Source: Erpobdella octoculata (lineage: Eukaryota; Annelida; Clitellata; Hirudinida; Erpobdellidae). Taken from it: DNA of 64,000 nucleotides. Positions 10,706 through 20,960 of this stretch are shown in pieces; positions within the stretch are counted from its first letter, which is position 1; every line of letters begins with the position of its first letter. A model generated the notes under the pieces. That model worked only from the letters and a program-made list of their open reading frames with translations, made no database searches and had not been told where the DNA came from. The stretch is from positions 22,323,629 through 22,387,628 of the forward strand of contig OZ022242.1 of assembly GCA_963978895.1 (NCBI GenBank). The letters run 5' to 3'. A program made the translations under genes and the position numbers.

Positions 10706-12520
10706 TTATTTTATTAACATCATCGTCTTCATAATCACCATCACTGATATCAATGTCATTATTTTCGTGCAAAAAAAAGATTCAACATTTTTAGTTAAAC
10801 GATCAAATTATTCATATTTTCATAAGAATTCCCAAGTAAATTGCAATAAAATGTCAACAATTTGAAATTCTTGTCGTTAACAAGCATTTGAATGCAATCG
10901 ATTCATGAATAATCGATGTTGAAATCCATGAAATTGTGAAGTCGTCAATCTCTGTGTCATTCTGTCATGACCAGATGAATGCATGAATGGGGGCTTAACA
11001 AACGGAGTTCAACGTAGAAATACAAAGGGAATGGTTTCGATATGCACGAGAAGGTTCAAAATACTTAGAATAGTGCATTTATGCAAATAAAAGTAAAAAT
11101 GCATAAGAAAGAGGAAGTGTGATAAGGAAAGAAAGTAAAAAACTTTTTAATGATAAGAAGGCAATTTAGACTATGTGCATGCTAGTATGTTATGTGTCGT
11201 GGTTATGTGACGCAAAACGAATGTGCATGTATTATTTTTAGGTTCAGAGCCAGTCAGCGGGAGCGGGTAGCGAATATACAAACCGCTTTGGATGCTTCCA
11301 CATGCATATTAATTAGTGTGCTATATATAGACTGAGCTTAAGTTGTTCCATGGTGTAATAACTTTGTTTTGGTTTTTTACTGTTTTTTTAGCATTGTGTT
11401 TATTGGGTTCTCATTTTTATAGTCATTTAAAAGTTTCCCATATTTGTCATGCTTACATATTAGGCATATTAGGTACTTAGGAGAGTGGTATAAGTTGTTT
11501 TATAAATGTTATGTTGTGGCTTTTATATGCATTTTGAAAATTACGACAAGGAAATATAAAGCAGTGCTTCATCGTCTATGTCTTCAGAATTTCTTTAAAA
11601 TTAGGAAAATTAGTAAAACTACTAAATTGATTCAGAGACTGTTTCAAAGTAAAATTTTAAATAACTATTACTGTGTTAAACAGGTTATAGATGTGTTTAG
11701 CTTAAAACAAATCACAGTTAACAATGAATATAGCATAGCAAGATTTCAAGTGGTTTAGATAGCCAAATGCCTGCATTAAAACAATTACAGAATGGAATTT
11801 AACAACATGGTTTAAAGTGACTCAGTGTGAGAACCACTACAAAATAAAATTAAAACCTAATCTTTCAAAGCATTATTTTGAAGCTGTTGATGGATTAAAA
11901 AAAAATTAACTCGCTAAGCAAGGTTTAAGCATTGACTGCCAAGCTGCTAGAAAATCTCAGCTTAACACTTAAGAGTCACTTTCAACTTTTGTAGAGCTTA
12001 TATCCATGAATTTATTTTACAATTATTTTTTGGGCATGGACTCTACCATAAGTATATATGGGCTAGATGAGGTTTGATTCTAGATAACTCATTTCTTAGC
12101 CAAACTTTGGTTTCTTTGTTGGTCACCGGACTGACCCGTACACGGCTTGATTCTTCCCAGTCTGCTCACTTCTGTGCAAAAGCTGGGCATAGTTGAAAAT
12201 TTGAACTTTTCTCTCTATTTAAGGGGCAACTGAAATAATGAGTGACCTAGTTTTAAACATGTTTGTAAAATGATTAAACAAATTCATTTATGAAATTGTT
12301 TATTTCGTTAGTTCAGTCGGACTTAATTCGGTCGCTAGATTAAAGTATTTTAACTGTGATCTGATAAGAAATGTTTACGCAGTCAAAAGCACAATTTTAA
12401 TGCATCCCACCAATGAATTTTTTTCAAGTCTAGAAAATAATCGGGTTTTTAATGGTAAATTTAAAACCAACACACGTCATGACTTGGCAGAATAAAATCA
12501 ATTAAACCTGAACAGTTTTT
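10706..12520. other. Anonymous sequence with an unrecognised 104-codon frame
   Basis: The plus-strand frame at 11444-11758 is lysine- and cysteine-containing, not low complexity, and follows a TATA-like 'ctatatatag' about 115 bp upstream. It matches no family I know and could be chance in an AT-rich genome. Nothing else is identified. Confidence 0.3.
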
Positions 12521-12529
12521 TTTTTATTC

Positions 12530-12720
12530 TTCTACAATTTTCCTATCTTGCAAAAACAACATTTGTTTGGATTTACAGTCAATCGTTATTTCATCTTACT
12601 GCTACAACCTATAAATACAAGCCTGCAATTCCTGGTAGTGTCTCAAGTACCCGATCGGCCTGAAAAGCTTAGCGTCATCTGCAAAAAAAGATATTTTCGA
12701 ATTCGTTACATATTTGCCAA
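12530..12720 (-). pseudogene. LINE reverse transcriptase relic (FADD box)
   Basis: On the minus strand an uninterrupted stretch reads GKYVTNSKISFFADDAKLF, then RPIGYLRHYQELQACI, before a stop. The F-A-D-D (codons at about 12672-12685) is the catalytic palm motif C of non-LTR reverse transcriptases. The following 'L...I..W...W' region has decayed but 'INCKSKQMLFL' is still visible in another frame. Neighbouring sequence at 12740-12900 may hold the preceding palm region in a scrambled state. The element is dead. The clade is uncertain (Jockey/I-like by style of the motif). Confidence 0.65.
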
Positions 12721-12920
12721 TGAGTGAAACTCTTACTTTTCATAAAATATTTTCTACGATTTTATTGTTAATTATTGATTCAAATATTGTATACAATTTA
12801 AAGTAAAAACAATTGCTATTAATTTTAAGCCCTGGTCTTAGAAATGATTCTTGTGAAAAATAACAACAGTCTGATTCTAATGTTTTGGAAAAATTAAATG
12901 AACACTCAAAAAAACGGAAA

Positions 12921-13016
12921 TATCTTGAATGTACACAATCGGATTTCTGTATGTAGGTGTACACCATCATATTCTTGAATATACACATTCGGTATTTTGT
13001 ATGTAGGTACTAAGCA
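12921..13016 (+). repeat. Local direct repeat, three partial units
   Basis: The block 'tacaca(a/t)tcgg...tgtatgtag' occurs twice here (about 12931 and 12980), ending in 'tactaagcatgg'-like sequence. It occurs a third time in the same orientation at 14957-15005. Confidence 0.6.
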
Positions 13017-13025
13017 TTGGTATAC

Positions 13026-13150
13026 GGCAAAAATGGCGATCACAAAACGGCGATCATCAAAATGGCGATCACAAAATGGCTATCTTCAAAATAGCGACAG
13101 CATCAAAATAGCGACAGCTTCAAAAAGGCAATCATCAAAAAGCGATTTGC
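13026..13150. repeat. Minisatellite of 'caaaatggcgatcat'-type units
   Basis: Seven or eight units of 15-17 bp. The same motif appears inverted at 14876-14942. The array is not open for long in any meaningful frame. Confidence 0.75.
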
Positions 13151-13382
13151 ATAAAATTATAAAGAATAAGACGATGACATAATAATAGTGATTTATAAAA
13201 ATAACAGTGAATTATAAAATGTTATGTGACAATAAACATTCATACAAAATCAATCTACACCAATAAGTTAGTTTTAAAAGTTTAGAAAGTTAGACTTTAA
13301 AACTCAAGTTGTTTGCTATTTATAGGAGATATTCAAGTACTGGACTTGATTATAATCGGCAACTATGATTTTTATACTTGCT

Positions 13383-13717
13383 GATGTTTCCTTGTAAATC
13401 CTCTTTCCCGCACTCGGTTGCTGAACAGCAAAGTACTATTCAATCTTTGATTCATTAATTTTTTGTTCCATCTTCAAAGCATTGATGAATTTCTATATTT
13501 TTGGATGGTTAGCTCCTATGAGCTTGCTAAAACCTCTATGCCATCATTCTACGGCGTTATTGGTTCGAAGTAGATCATTGATGACAGCATCGTAACAAAT
13601 AATGGCTGATTTCGTCCACCTCTCCTGGCTGGTCTTCCAATCTATCCATGTATCTTCAAAAGAGTTAGTTAGTTCTAAAAGACCCGATTCCTTGTTGGTG
13701 AAGAACGTGGAATCCAG
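13383..13717 (-). pseudogene. MULE-type transposase relic
   Basis: The minus strand translates as a run with three in-frame stops. It holds FEDTWIDW, then LLRTNNAVE-stop-WH, GFSKLIGANHPKI-stop-KFINALKMEQ and so on. The pattern R-T-N-N-x-x-E-G-W-H followed by H-P-x-I-W-K-F-I and a basic helix is typical of the C-terminal part of animal MULE transposases (the FLYWCH-associated group). Two stops sit where the family has Gly (GGA to TGA) and Trp (TGG to TAG), each a single base change, so this is a decayed but once-coding sequence. No zinc finger or upstream catalytic block was found nearby. Confidence 0.7.
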
Positions 13718-13740
13718 TAAAAAATAAAACTTTCTAAAAA

Positions 13741-13915
13741 ATTACATTTTTGTATACTAGTTTATATTCCTTTGCACCTGGTGTTTCAAGACTGAAATGG
13801 CTGTATGTTAGAAGTACCTAAGTATTTCCTGTCGTGGATTATAATTTAATACTTTTAATTTTCCCCTCCTCCTTTCTCTAGGCTTGAGACTGGTTTGCAA
13901 AAACAAGGCGAGGTT
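13741..13915 (-). repeat. SINE-like repeat, family S, copy 2
   Basis: Full-length match on the minus strand to the copies at 3424-3598 and 15843-16025, including 'agaaaggaggagggg', 'ccacgacaggaa', 'catacagccatttcagtctt' and 'ataaactagtata'. It lies directly beside the MULE relic. Confidence 0.75.
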
Positions 13916-14101
13916 GTAAAGTTACAATGTACAAGGCGCATATACAGTTCTCTTTCAATAAATATTCTCTTTGATTATTATTCATTTTTCCACAGGTTAA
14001 TAAAAATTGTCTTTGAAGGATACGCCTTTTTTAAAGTGCAAAGTTAATTGCAACATAACAAAAACCGTTTTTGGTGTTTAATCAATTATTTGAATATGCA
14101 G
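13916..14101. other. Short spacer, nothing recognised
   Basis: Sits between the family S copy and the target duplication of the hAT MITE. No feature is visible. Confidence 0.4.
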
Positions 14102-14109
14102 AATTCTAA

Positions 14110-14811
14110 CAGCGACGGATTTAGAATTTTCTGGTGGGGGGATGATCTAACCAAACTTGAAGAGATTTTTTTACAAGTTACGAAACAAACAGTATGCACA
14201 AAGGCAAAAAACAACATTAAAAACAGAAGTTAAATTACTAGAATACAAAATCTAAGGTTCAAAATCGAGACGCCTATTCTTGCTGGCTGCAAATCTATCA
14301 ATAACATCATCTGTTTCTAAAGGCAATGCGTTATGGACATATAATAATGGTAAGTCAGTTAAACGCTCATCTGTGATTCTGTTCAGGGGCGCAACCAGAA
14401 AGAAATGCTGGAGGTGTTGAAGTTCGAAAAAAGGAAGAAAGCCCGCCGCAGGCAAAAATCATTTTTGACTATCTTCAGTCTGCAGTCTTTTTTTGGTATC
14501 TTTAAAAATTTATTAATGATAGAAAAAGAAACAAAAACCCGCCTAGTGGCGCCCCTGGTTCTGTTGCGCAATGAGCTTTTCAATATCTTCATGGCACTGA
14601 AGCTCGGTTCAGCTGTATATGTAGTAATAGGATTCCCATGCCGGTGCGCACTCTCGTTTCACAGTAATCTAGCGAAGGGTTCATACCACGCATTCCTACT
14701 GGATTCGTTGCTGAATCTGGTGGGGCTTAAAAAACATTTTTTAGCATATAAAAATGTTGTTAGTAATTTGGTGGGAGGATGCATTCCCCACCCCCCTTGG
14801 ATCCGTCGGTG
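14110..14811. mobile_element. Non-autonomous hAT element (702 bp) with perfect target duplication
   Basis: The left end is 'cagcgacggattta' and the right end, on the other strand, is 'caccgacggatcca'. Both are flanked by an identical octamer aattctaa (14102-14109 and 14812-14819). An exact 8-bp duplication and a CA(G/C)-type terminus are hallmarks of the hAT superfamily. The interior carries no transposase. A second hAT-type element is inserted inside it (14384-14557). The perfect duplication suggests fairly recent insertion compared with other relics here. Confidence 0.85.
14384..14557. mobile_element. Nested hAT MITE (174 bp)
   Basis: The terminal inverted repeats are 'caggggcgcaaccag' on the left and 'caggggcgccactag' on the right (opposite strand). 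Flanking octamers attctgtt (14376-14383) and gttctgtt (14558-14565) differ at one base, again a hAT-length target duplication. It lies inside the 702-bp element, so it inserted later than that element. The overlapping open frames on both strands are not genes. Confidence 0.8.
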
Positions 14812-14875
14812 AATTCTAATTTGTAATAAAAAAACTGTTAATTTTATAGCTCAAAATAATAATGATCAGTTCTTT

Positions 14876-15005
14876 TATGATCGCCTTTTTGAAGCTGTCG
14901 CTATTTTGAAGATCGCCATTTTGTGATCGCCATTATTAACGTAAACCCTAAGCATGTATATACACATTCGGAATTCTGTATGTAGATAGTAGATACTAAG
15001 CATGG
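14876..15005. repeat. Inverted minisatellite copy plus third direct-repeat unit
   Basis: 14876-14942 is the reverse complement of the minisatellite at 13026-13150. 14957-15005 repeats the block at 12975-13016 in direct orientation. Confidence 0.65.
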
Positions 15006-15539
15006 AAGTTTAATGTTCGATTGTTTTGGTTTCGTAAGGTTTCGGAAAAATTTTTCTTCGACTTTCGAAAACCGATTTCCAAAGTTTGGGTTTAATCGGA
15101 AATATTTCGGAATAGCGCAACACTTCTGAAAAATATTCGGTTTTTGCAGAAATGTTACGATTGCAAAAATGATGACCAAAACTAACAAAATCTAACGAAT
15201 TAAATTAAAAATAACATTTGAACAACGGGAAGCTAACACAATCACACGCATTAAAATAAAAAGTAATACTTGAGCATTTATTCAATTTTATTTCCTATAC
15301 AAACATATACAAGCATACAAACAGTTTACAGAACCCAAAAAACACTTATTCGCATTTTTTAAAAATAACAATTTGTTATTTTTTAGAGCATAGATAAAGC
15401 AATTTTGTAAACTTAAGAAATTAAAATTAAAAATATTTTTTTAGAATTTTTATTTAATTTACTATAATGCACTGTCACAAGTAGCATATTTTTTTCATTC
15501 CAACTTCCATCTTGATTCTTGTATGTACACCTTAAAGGG
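15006..15539. other. Anonymous sequence
   Basis: The first 150 bp are rich in TTCGG/TTTCG motifs, possibly a degraded subterminal region of a DNA transposon. No ends were found. The rest is AT-rich with nothing recognised. Confidence 0.35.
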
Positions 15540-15544
15540 CTTCA

Positions 15545-15842
15545 AGGCCACTGAAACAGAATCGTCTTGAGTCTTTTTTCTGAAGCCTTCAAATGTTGCT
15601 GCGGAGGTGACATCTGGTGGAAGAGTATTTCATATTTTTGGGCCAGCAGTCGCGAATCTTCTGTTTTCGGCGCTCTTCAGTCTCCACGCCGGCACGATGA
15701 GTTGATGATGATGATCTCAGTCTTTTTCGAGCCGGGATTTCCTGCACCTTTTTCAAACTAGATGCTAGATATGTATCAGTAATGTACACCACCGGATTCT
15801 GCAATTTTCTTTCATTTAATTTTGTCAACAGAGGTACAACCA
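15545..15842 (-). pseudogene. LINE reverse transcriptase C-terminal relic
   Basis: On the minus strand the stretch RRFATAGPKI-stop-NTLPPDVTSA, then ATFEGFRKK, is the conserved tail of CR1/L2-like LINE polymerases (pattern: F-x-x-A-G-P-x-x-W-N-x-L-P-x-x-V...F-x-x-x-L-K). The stop replaces the conserved Trp. Further upstream an arginine/serine-rich stretch (RLRSSSS) matches the variable region before it. The same protein tail is seen at 31040-31242, 33342-33660 and 61330-61560. Only the C-terminal 90 codons or so survive here. Confidence 0.65.
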
Positions 15843-16025
15843 AGAACTCCGCCTCGCTAATTGCGAGCCAGTCCCAAGCCTGGATAAAGGAGGAGGGACA
15901 GCTAAAAGGATCAAACTTAGATCCACGACAGGAAGCATTTAGGTGCTTCCTACATACAGCTATTTCAGTCTTAAAACACTTGGTGTAAAGGACTATAAAC
16001 TATTATAAAAAAAAAAAAAAAAAAA
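15843..16025 (+). repeat. SINE-like repeat, family S, copy 3, with A tail
   Basis: The best-kept copy in plus orientation. It runs from about 'ctccgcctcgctaatt' through 'aagcctggataaaggagg', 'catacagctatttcag' and 'ggactataaactattat' and ends in an uninterrupted run of 18 or so adenines (to 16025). An A tail shows retroposition. It abuts the LINE relic on its left. Confidence 0.8.
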
Positions 16026-17184
16026 GGTACAACCAAGCTTTAATTTAAATTTGTTTACCACCTGAGACACAAAGTTGAGCTGTTTTGAAAATTTCTGAAA
16101 AAATCTGCTTTCATGCTGTTTGTTTCCTTGAGTGGTTTTTTAAAACCAATGAGATTTGGCAGTTTAGATTACGTTCTCTAAAGGTTAACGTTTTACGTTT
16201 GCATTTTTTAAGAACAAATTGCTTTAGTAAATGTGCAAAGAATATCAAGCGGAAAATCTCAATGGAGTTACGCAGAAGATTCCACTAATCAATCAAAACC
16301 TTGTTAGTATGCTGGCCAAAGCAAAACAGATCTCTATTAAATCAGCAAATTTATAAACAACTTCAAGCAAAAAACAAAAATTTTTAAAAGCACATTTTTA
16401 TATTTTTACATTATGGAAATCGATTTATATATGCAATAATAGTTTTACGATTGTTCATAGTAATACTTTAGTCAAGATTTTAATAAGTTTTTGACATAGT
16501 CATGATTACCTAAAAATTCATTTAATTGATAAAAGCGCCATTTAGTGAATAATTTTAAATTCGTTACAAAATAAATATTGAAATTATTTGAAATAATTAT
16601 TAAATCGCTTCGGAAACTATTGAATATTGTTTTCGCAGGTGGCTAAAGTCTATGCTGAAATTTCAAAATTCAAAGTCATCTAAAAGTGAATAAAAAGAAT
16701 CAATTCAAAAATTTGACCACAAAGAGAAAGAGAAGTCAAGTTGAATAAAAGAATGTGAAAAACTGTACACATGATTCTATGTTTTACACAATGAAAAGCA
16801 AATTGAAACACAAAATTGAATGATCGCTAATTCCCAGTGCTGAATAATATCGCATGTTGTTTGTAATATTGTCACAAACTAATCACCAGATCAAGAACAT
16901 TTGAAGATTGATTAGTTTTATTTCTAGTTATAATTGACACGTGGCAAAAAATCTATCATATCCGAAGTTTGAATAATTTTTTTGCTACATATATCAGCTG
17001 AAATAAAACATTAAAAATATTCCCCATGAAGTTAAAGTTACCAATCAACACACGATAAGCGTCAGAAAAATAAACTCGTCAAGCAAATCAATATGAAAAC
17101 AGATGTTTCCACTAGCAGAAGTGCTCATTTTTTTACTTTACAATACCTTTATAAAAGCTTAAAATTGATAAATTATAAATGACG
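16026..17184. other. Anonymous AT-rich sequence
   Basis: A short open frame (16085-16288) is unrecognised. No repeats of note. Confidence 0.4.
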
Positions 17185-17886
17185 GCACATCCATGGAAAG
17201 GTACATGCATGGAAAGGTACATGCATGGAAAGGTACATGCATGGAAAGGTACATGCATGGAAAGGTACATGCATGGAAAGGTACATGCATGGAAAGGTAC
17301 ATGCATGGAAAGGTACATGCATGGAAAGGTACATGCATGGAAAGGTACATGCATGGAAAGGTACATGCATGGAAAGGTACATCCATGGAAAGGTACATGC
17401 ATGGAAAGGTACATGCATGGAAAGGTACATCCATGGAAAGGTACATCCATGGAAAGGTACATGCATGGAAAGGTACATCCATGGAAAGGTACCTGCATGG
17501 AAAGGTACATGCATGGAAAGGTACATGCATGGAAAGGTACATGCATGGAAAGGTACATGCATGGAAAGGTACATGCATGCTGAGGTACATGCATGGAAAG
17601 GTACGTGCATGCTGAGGTACATGCATGGAAAGGTACGTGCATGGAAAGGTACATGCATGGAAAGGCACATGCATGGAAAGGTACATGCATGGAAAGGTAC
17701 ATCCATGGAAAGGTACGTGCATGGAAAGGCACATGCATGGAAAGGTACATGCATGGAAAGGTACATGCATGCTGAGGTACATGCATGGAAAGGTACGTGC
17801 ATGGAAAGGTACATGCATGGAAAGGTACATGCGTGGAAAGGTACATGCATGGAAAGGCACATTCATGGAAAGGTACATGCATGGAA
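17185..17886. repeat. 16-bp satellite array
   Basis: About 44 units of 'ggaaaggtacatgcat'. Variants include a GCTGAGGTACATGCAT unit that recurs at intervals, plus T to C changes. The unit contains ATGCAT and GTAC palindromes. Since 16 is not a multiple of three and no unit frame contains a stop, five or six frames are open at once (up to 292 codons on the minus strand, repeating M-H-V-P-F-H-A-C-T-F-P-C-M-Y-L-S). No signal peptide, splice site or promoter supports translation. Confidence 0.95.
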
Positions 17887-18305
17887 AAGTTAGATGTGCA
17901 TTTCATTGGAAACAAGAGAAAATAAAATAATCTAAGGAAAAAAACTTTAAAGAAGTCGTGAAAAAACTTCGTTAAAAGAAAATAGGAGAGAGCGAGGAAG
18001 ATTGAAAACAAGAGAAAAAAGAGTGAAAAGGAAGGAGAGTTAAAAAAGAGAAAAAGAGAGAAAAAAAAGAAAAGATATCTATAAGTATATATCTAAAGAA
18101 CTAGAGAATGAAGAACGTGAAAAATAGCACCTTGGCATGGCATCATTGAATGAGAGCCCCAGTAATAAAACACACAGAGAATTCTTTTTCAATTAAATTG
18201 TTTTCAACCACGTGATTTACACTTTGAAAGTAATTTACATAATACCAATAACAAAAAAGTGTAGGAATATTATAGTTTGTATGACTATGATTATTATTAG
18301 TAATA
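17887..18305. other. Purine-rich spacer (GA-rich to 18120)
   Basis: Strongly A/G-biased on the plus strand between 17910 and 18120, followed by ordinary sequence. No gene seen. Confidence 0.5.
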
Positions 18306-18415
18306 TTATCATCATCATCACAGTGAGTGCTATGAGTACCGTCATCGTCATCGTCGTCGTCAGCGTCATCGTCATCATCAGCAGCAGCAGCATTATCATT
18401 ATCGTCATTAGTACC
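18306..18415. repeat. CAT/CGT trinucleotide tract
   Basis: Imperfect (CAT)n, (CGT)n and (CAG)n units. The open frames across it are repeat artefacts. Confidence 0.9.
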
Positions 18416-18522
18416 ATCCTCACAATCAGTTATTATAAATAATGATTTTAAACTTAATGACACAATCTTGTTTCCATTTAAAGTTTGAAAAATTAACTTA
18501 GATACGTATCAATTTATTTTTG

Positions 18523-18935
18523 TTACCAATGCTTTTATTAACTCGTCGTCTCTGTTTCTCTGTCTGTCTGTTTGTTTCTCTGTCTGTCTGTTTGTTTCTC
18601 TGTCTGTCTGTTTGTTTCTCTGTCTGTCTGTTTGTTTCTCTGTCTGTCTGTCTGTTTGTTTCTCTGTCTGTCTGTTTGTTTCTCTGTCTGTTTCAAATCT
18701 TGCAATCAGTTTTTGAGTCACTTCCTGATGATAGATTTTTTTCAAATTTTGCATACATGCTCAAAATAGAAGTCAATGCAATATTCAATTATTAGTTTTA
18801 CAATAAGTCAATTAATTTAGTTAATTTTAATTAATTTCGATATTTCGATATAATTAAGATATTTCGACTTTAATATAAAATAAAAGAGTAATATAAGAAA
18901 AAAATGATTGCAAAATTTGTGTTTTAATTTCGTTA
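18523..18935 (+). repeat. Dispersed repeat, family R, copy 1 (with expanded CTGT/TTTGT tract)
   Basis: Matches 52845-53150 in inverted orientation from 'ttaccaatgcttttatta' through the microsatellite, 'tgatgatagattttttt', 'gcatacatgctcaaaata' and the AT-rich 'tttcgatatttcgatata' tail. The internal tract here (about 18552-18693) holds several TCTCTGTCTGTCTGTTTGTT units, while the other copy has only two, so the array has expanded or contracted since the copies split. A shorter relative lies at 59285-59385. Confidence 0.8.
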
Positions 18936-19179
18936 TTTATTTATAACATTATAATCAAAAAATTGTTTTATCCTTCATATGCATTCCATAACAAATAAAA
19001 AGAAAAAGGATAGATTAAAATATTAATAATTTTTTATATTTTGAAATAATTTAAGTAAGGTTAATATTTTTTAATTTATTTAATTACCTAAAAATAAATA
19101 AACAAAATATTCATATAATTATTTGTTATATTTAAATTAATTTGCAATAGATAGCAAATTGTCACACCAAAAATTTTTT
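18936..19179. other. AT-rich spacer
   Basis: No feature recognised. Confidence 0.4.
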
Positions 19180-20310
19180 ACACAGACGTCTTACACTGAC
19201 GTGGGCTTTTATATTATATACCAGCACTTGACACACGTTTTGCACGCGAAGCGTGTGAGTCTGTTCAGCTAGTCGGAAATGATTTTTACTTGGAAACGTT
19301 TTGGAATGGTTTTCTCTTTGAATGGCTAAATTTGAAAAAACCGCCTACGAAAAAAACAACCTTTAATGGCTGATATTGGAAAAACCACCTACGAATAAAA
19401 CCATTTCTATTTATTTTCAACTTGTTTATAATGTGTGATGACGTACGCTCAAAATTATTGAGAAAACCCTCTTTCGGTGATTTGTTTATTTTCAACTTGT
19501 TTATATTGTGTGATGACGTAATCTCAAACTTTGGAAAACCCGCAGGCCTTCTACTTCGGTGATTTATTTATTTTCAACTTGTTTATATTAAAAGATAACG
19601 TACGATGCTCCCTACTATAAAAGCGCAATGATGTATGTATTATGTATGTATTATGTATTATGTCACCCGATTAGCATCTGCAGGTCTGAAAAAACTCACG
19701 TTTATAGATTATGAGACGCTGAACACGGTTTGTTAGGGCACTTTTTTGTTAAAATGTTGAAATAAAAAGTTATTAGACGCGAAAGTTTAACGCTTTGCGG
19801 ATATATATATAATGCATCGTACGTCATCACTAAATATAAACAAGTTGAAAATAAACAAATAACCGAAGGCGTGTTTTCTCAATAATTTTGAAATTACGTC
19901 CTCACACAATATAAACAAGTTGAAAATAAATGGAGGTGGTTTTATTCGTAGGCGGTTTTTTCAATATCAGCCATTTAAGGTTGTTTTTTTCGTAGGCGTT
20001 TTTTCAAATTTATTCATTCAATGAGAAAACCATTCCAAAACGTTTCCAAGTGAAAAATCATCTGCGACTAGCTAAAAAACCCCACACGCTTCGCGCGCCA
20101 AGCGTGCGTCAAGTGCTGGTTATATATATATATCCGCAAAGCGTTAAACTTTTGCGGCTAATAACTTTTTATTTAAGCATTTTAACAAAAAAGTGCTCTA
20201 ACAAACCGTGTTCAGCGTCTCATAATCTATCAAAGTGAGTTTTTTCAGACCTGCAGATGCTAATCGGGTGACATAATACATACATAATACATCATTGCGC
20301 GTTTATGTTC
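19180..20310. mobile_element. Compound inverted repeat built from Helitron-like ends
   Basis: Four blocks alternate: A (19200-19600, plus), B (19620-19815, plus), A' (19830-20110, inverted), B' (20120-20310, inverted). In A and A' a hairpin ('cacgcttggcgcgcgaagcg' in A') is followed after about ten bases by CTAGT, the layout of a Helitron 3' terminus. Read on the minus strand, B' leads directly into that terminus, giving a 240-bp Helitron-like unit at 20070-20310. The remainder of A contains about 75-bp tandem units ('tttattttcaacttgtttata'-type). No coding is present. Confidence 0.65.
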
Positions 20311-20821
20311 GGAAATTTTATGACTATGTATTCTTTCTAATTAACTAGATCGAAAGAAACATTTATTGTTCTGCTATTTTTCCTCTATAAAATTCAATAC
20401 ACATTCTACACAAACAACTTTTCAATTGTTTGACAGTTCGTTGTTTCCCTTTGTATTGAAAATATCTCGTTATTGAATAAACGTGACTCGATCGAACAGA
20501 ACAACATCATCACCAGAGGGCATGATAATGATGGTGGTGAACCTTTCTAATTTTTAGTCATATTTATTTAGTGATGGACATTAAAATTAAACAATACATG
20601 TAAATGGAAATTTATTTTAAACACAATAATCGTTTAGAAATTTTTATTTATATAAAGCTACTCATTTTAGCTAATTTCTTTATTTTAAGTTTTAGACATG
20701 AATATTTAATTTTTTGCAAGCTAACAACGTTATTTTCTTTCTTAAACCTTTGCCTGTGTGGTTCCTCACATTGTTTTAATGGTGCCTCACATTTTTTAAT
20801 GGTTTCTAGTCTTCTTCACTG
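20311..20821. other. Anonymous sequence
   Basis: Unrecognised 72-codon frame at 20604-20822. Nothing supported. Confidence 0.4.
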
Positions 20822-20960
20822 AGTTTTAAAACAAAAAGAGCTGTAAATAAGAAATATCAAGATGTTCTCTGCTGCATATCCTAATAGGATCTGATTTTCT
20901 TTTTCCCTCCTCCTTTATACAAGCCTGGAATTAGCTTGCCGGGAATGAGGTGGCATTGTG
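20822..20960 (-). repeat. SINE-like repeat, family S, copy 4 (diverged)
   Basis: On the minus strand it shares 'ggcttgtataaaggaggagg', 'agatcctattaggat' and 'ttacagctctttttgtttta' with the other S copies. The 3' third is missing or decayed. Confidence 0.55.

Noticed and set aside
17133..18011. 292-codon Cys/His-rich open frame and its five overlapping companions
   Set aside because: Produced by a stop-free 16-bp repeat that reads open in several registers on both strands. There is no splice, promoter or signal-peptide evidence.
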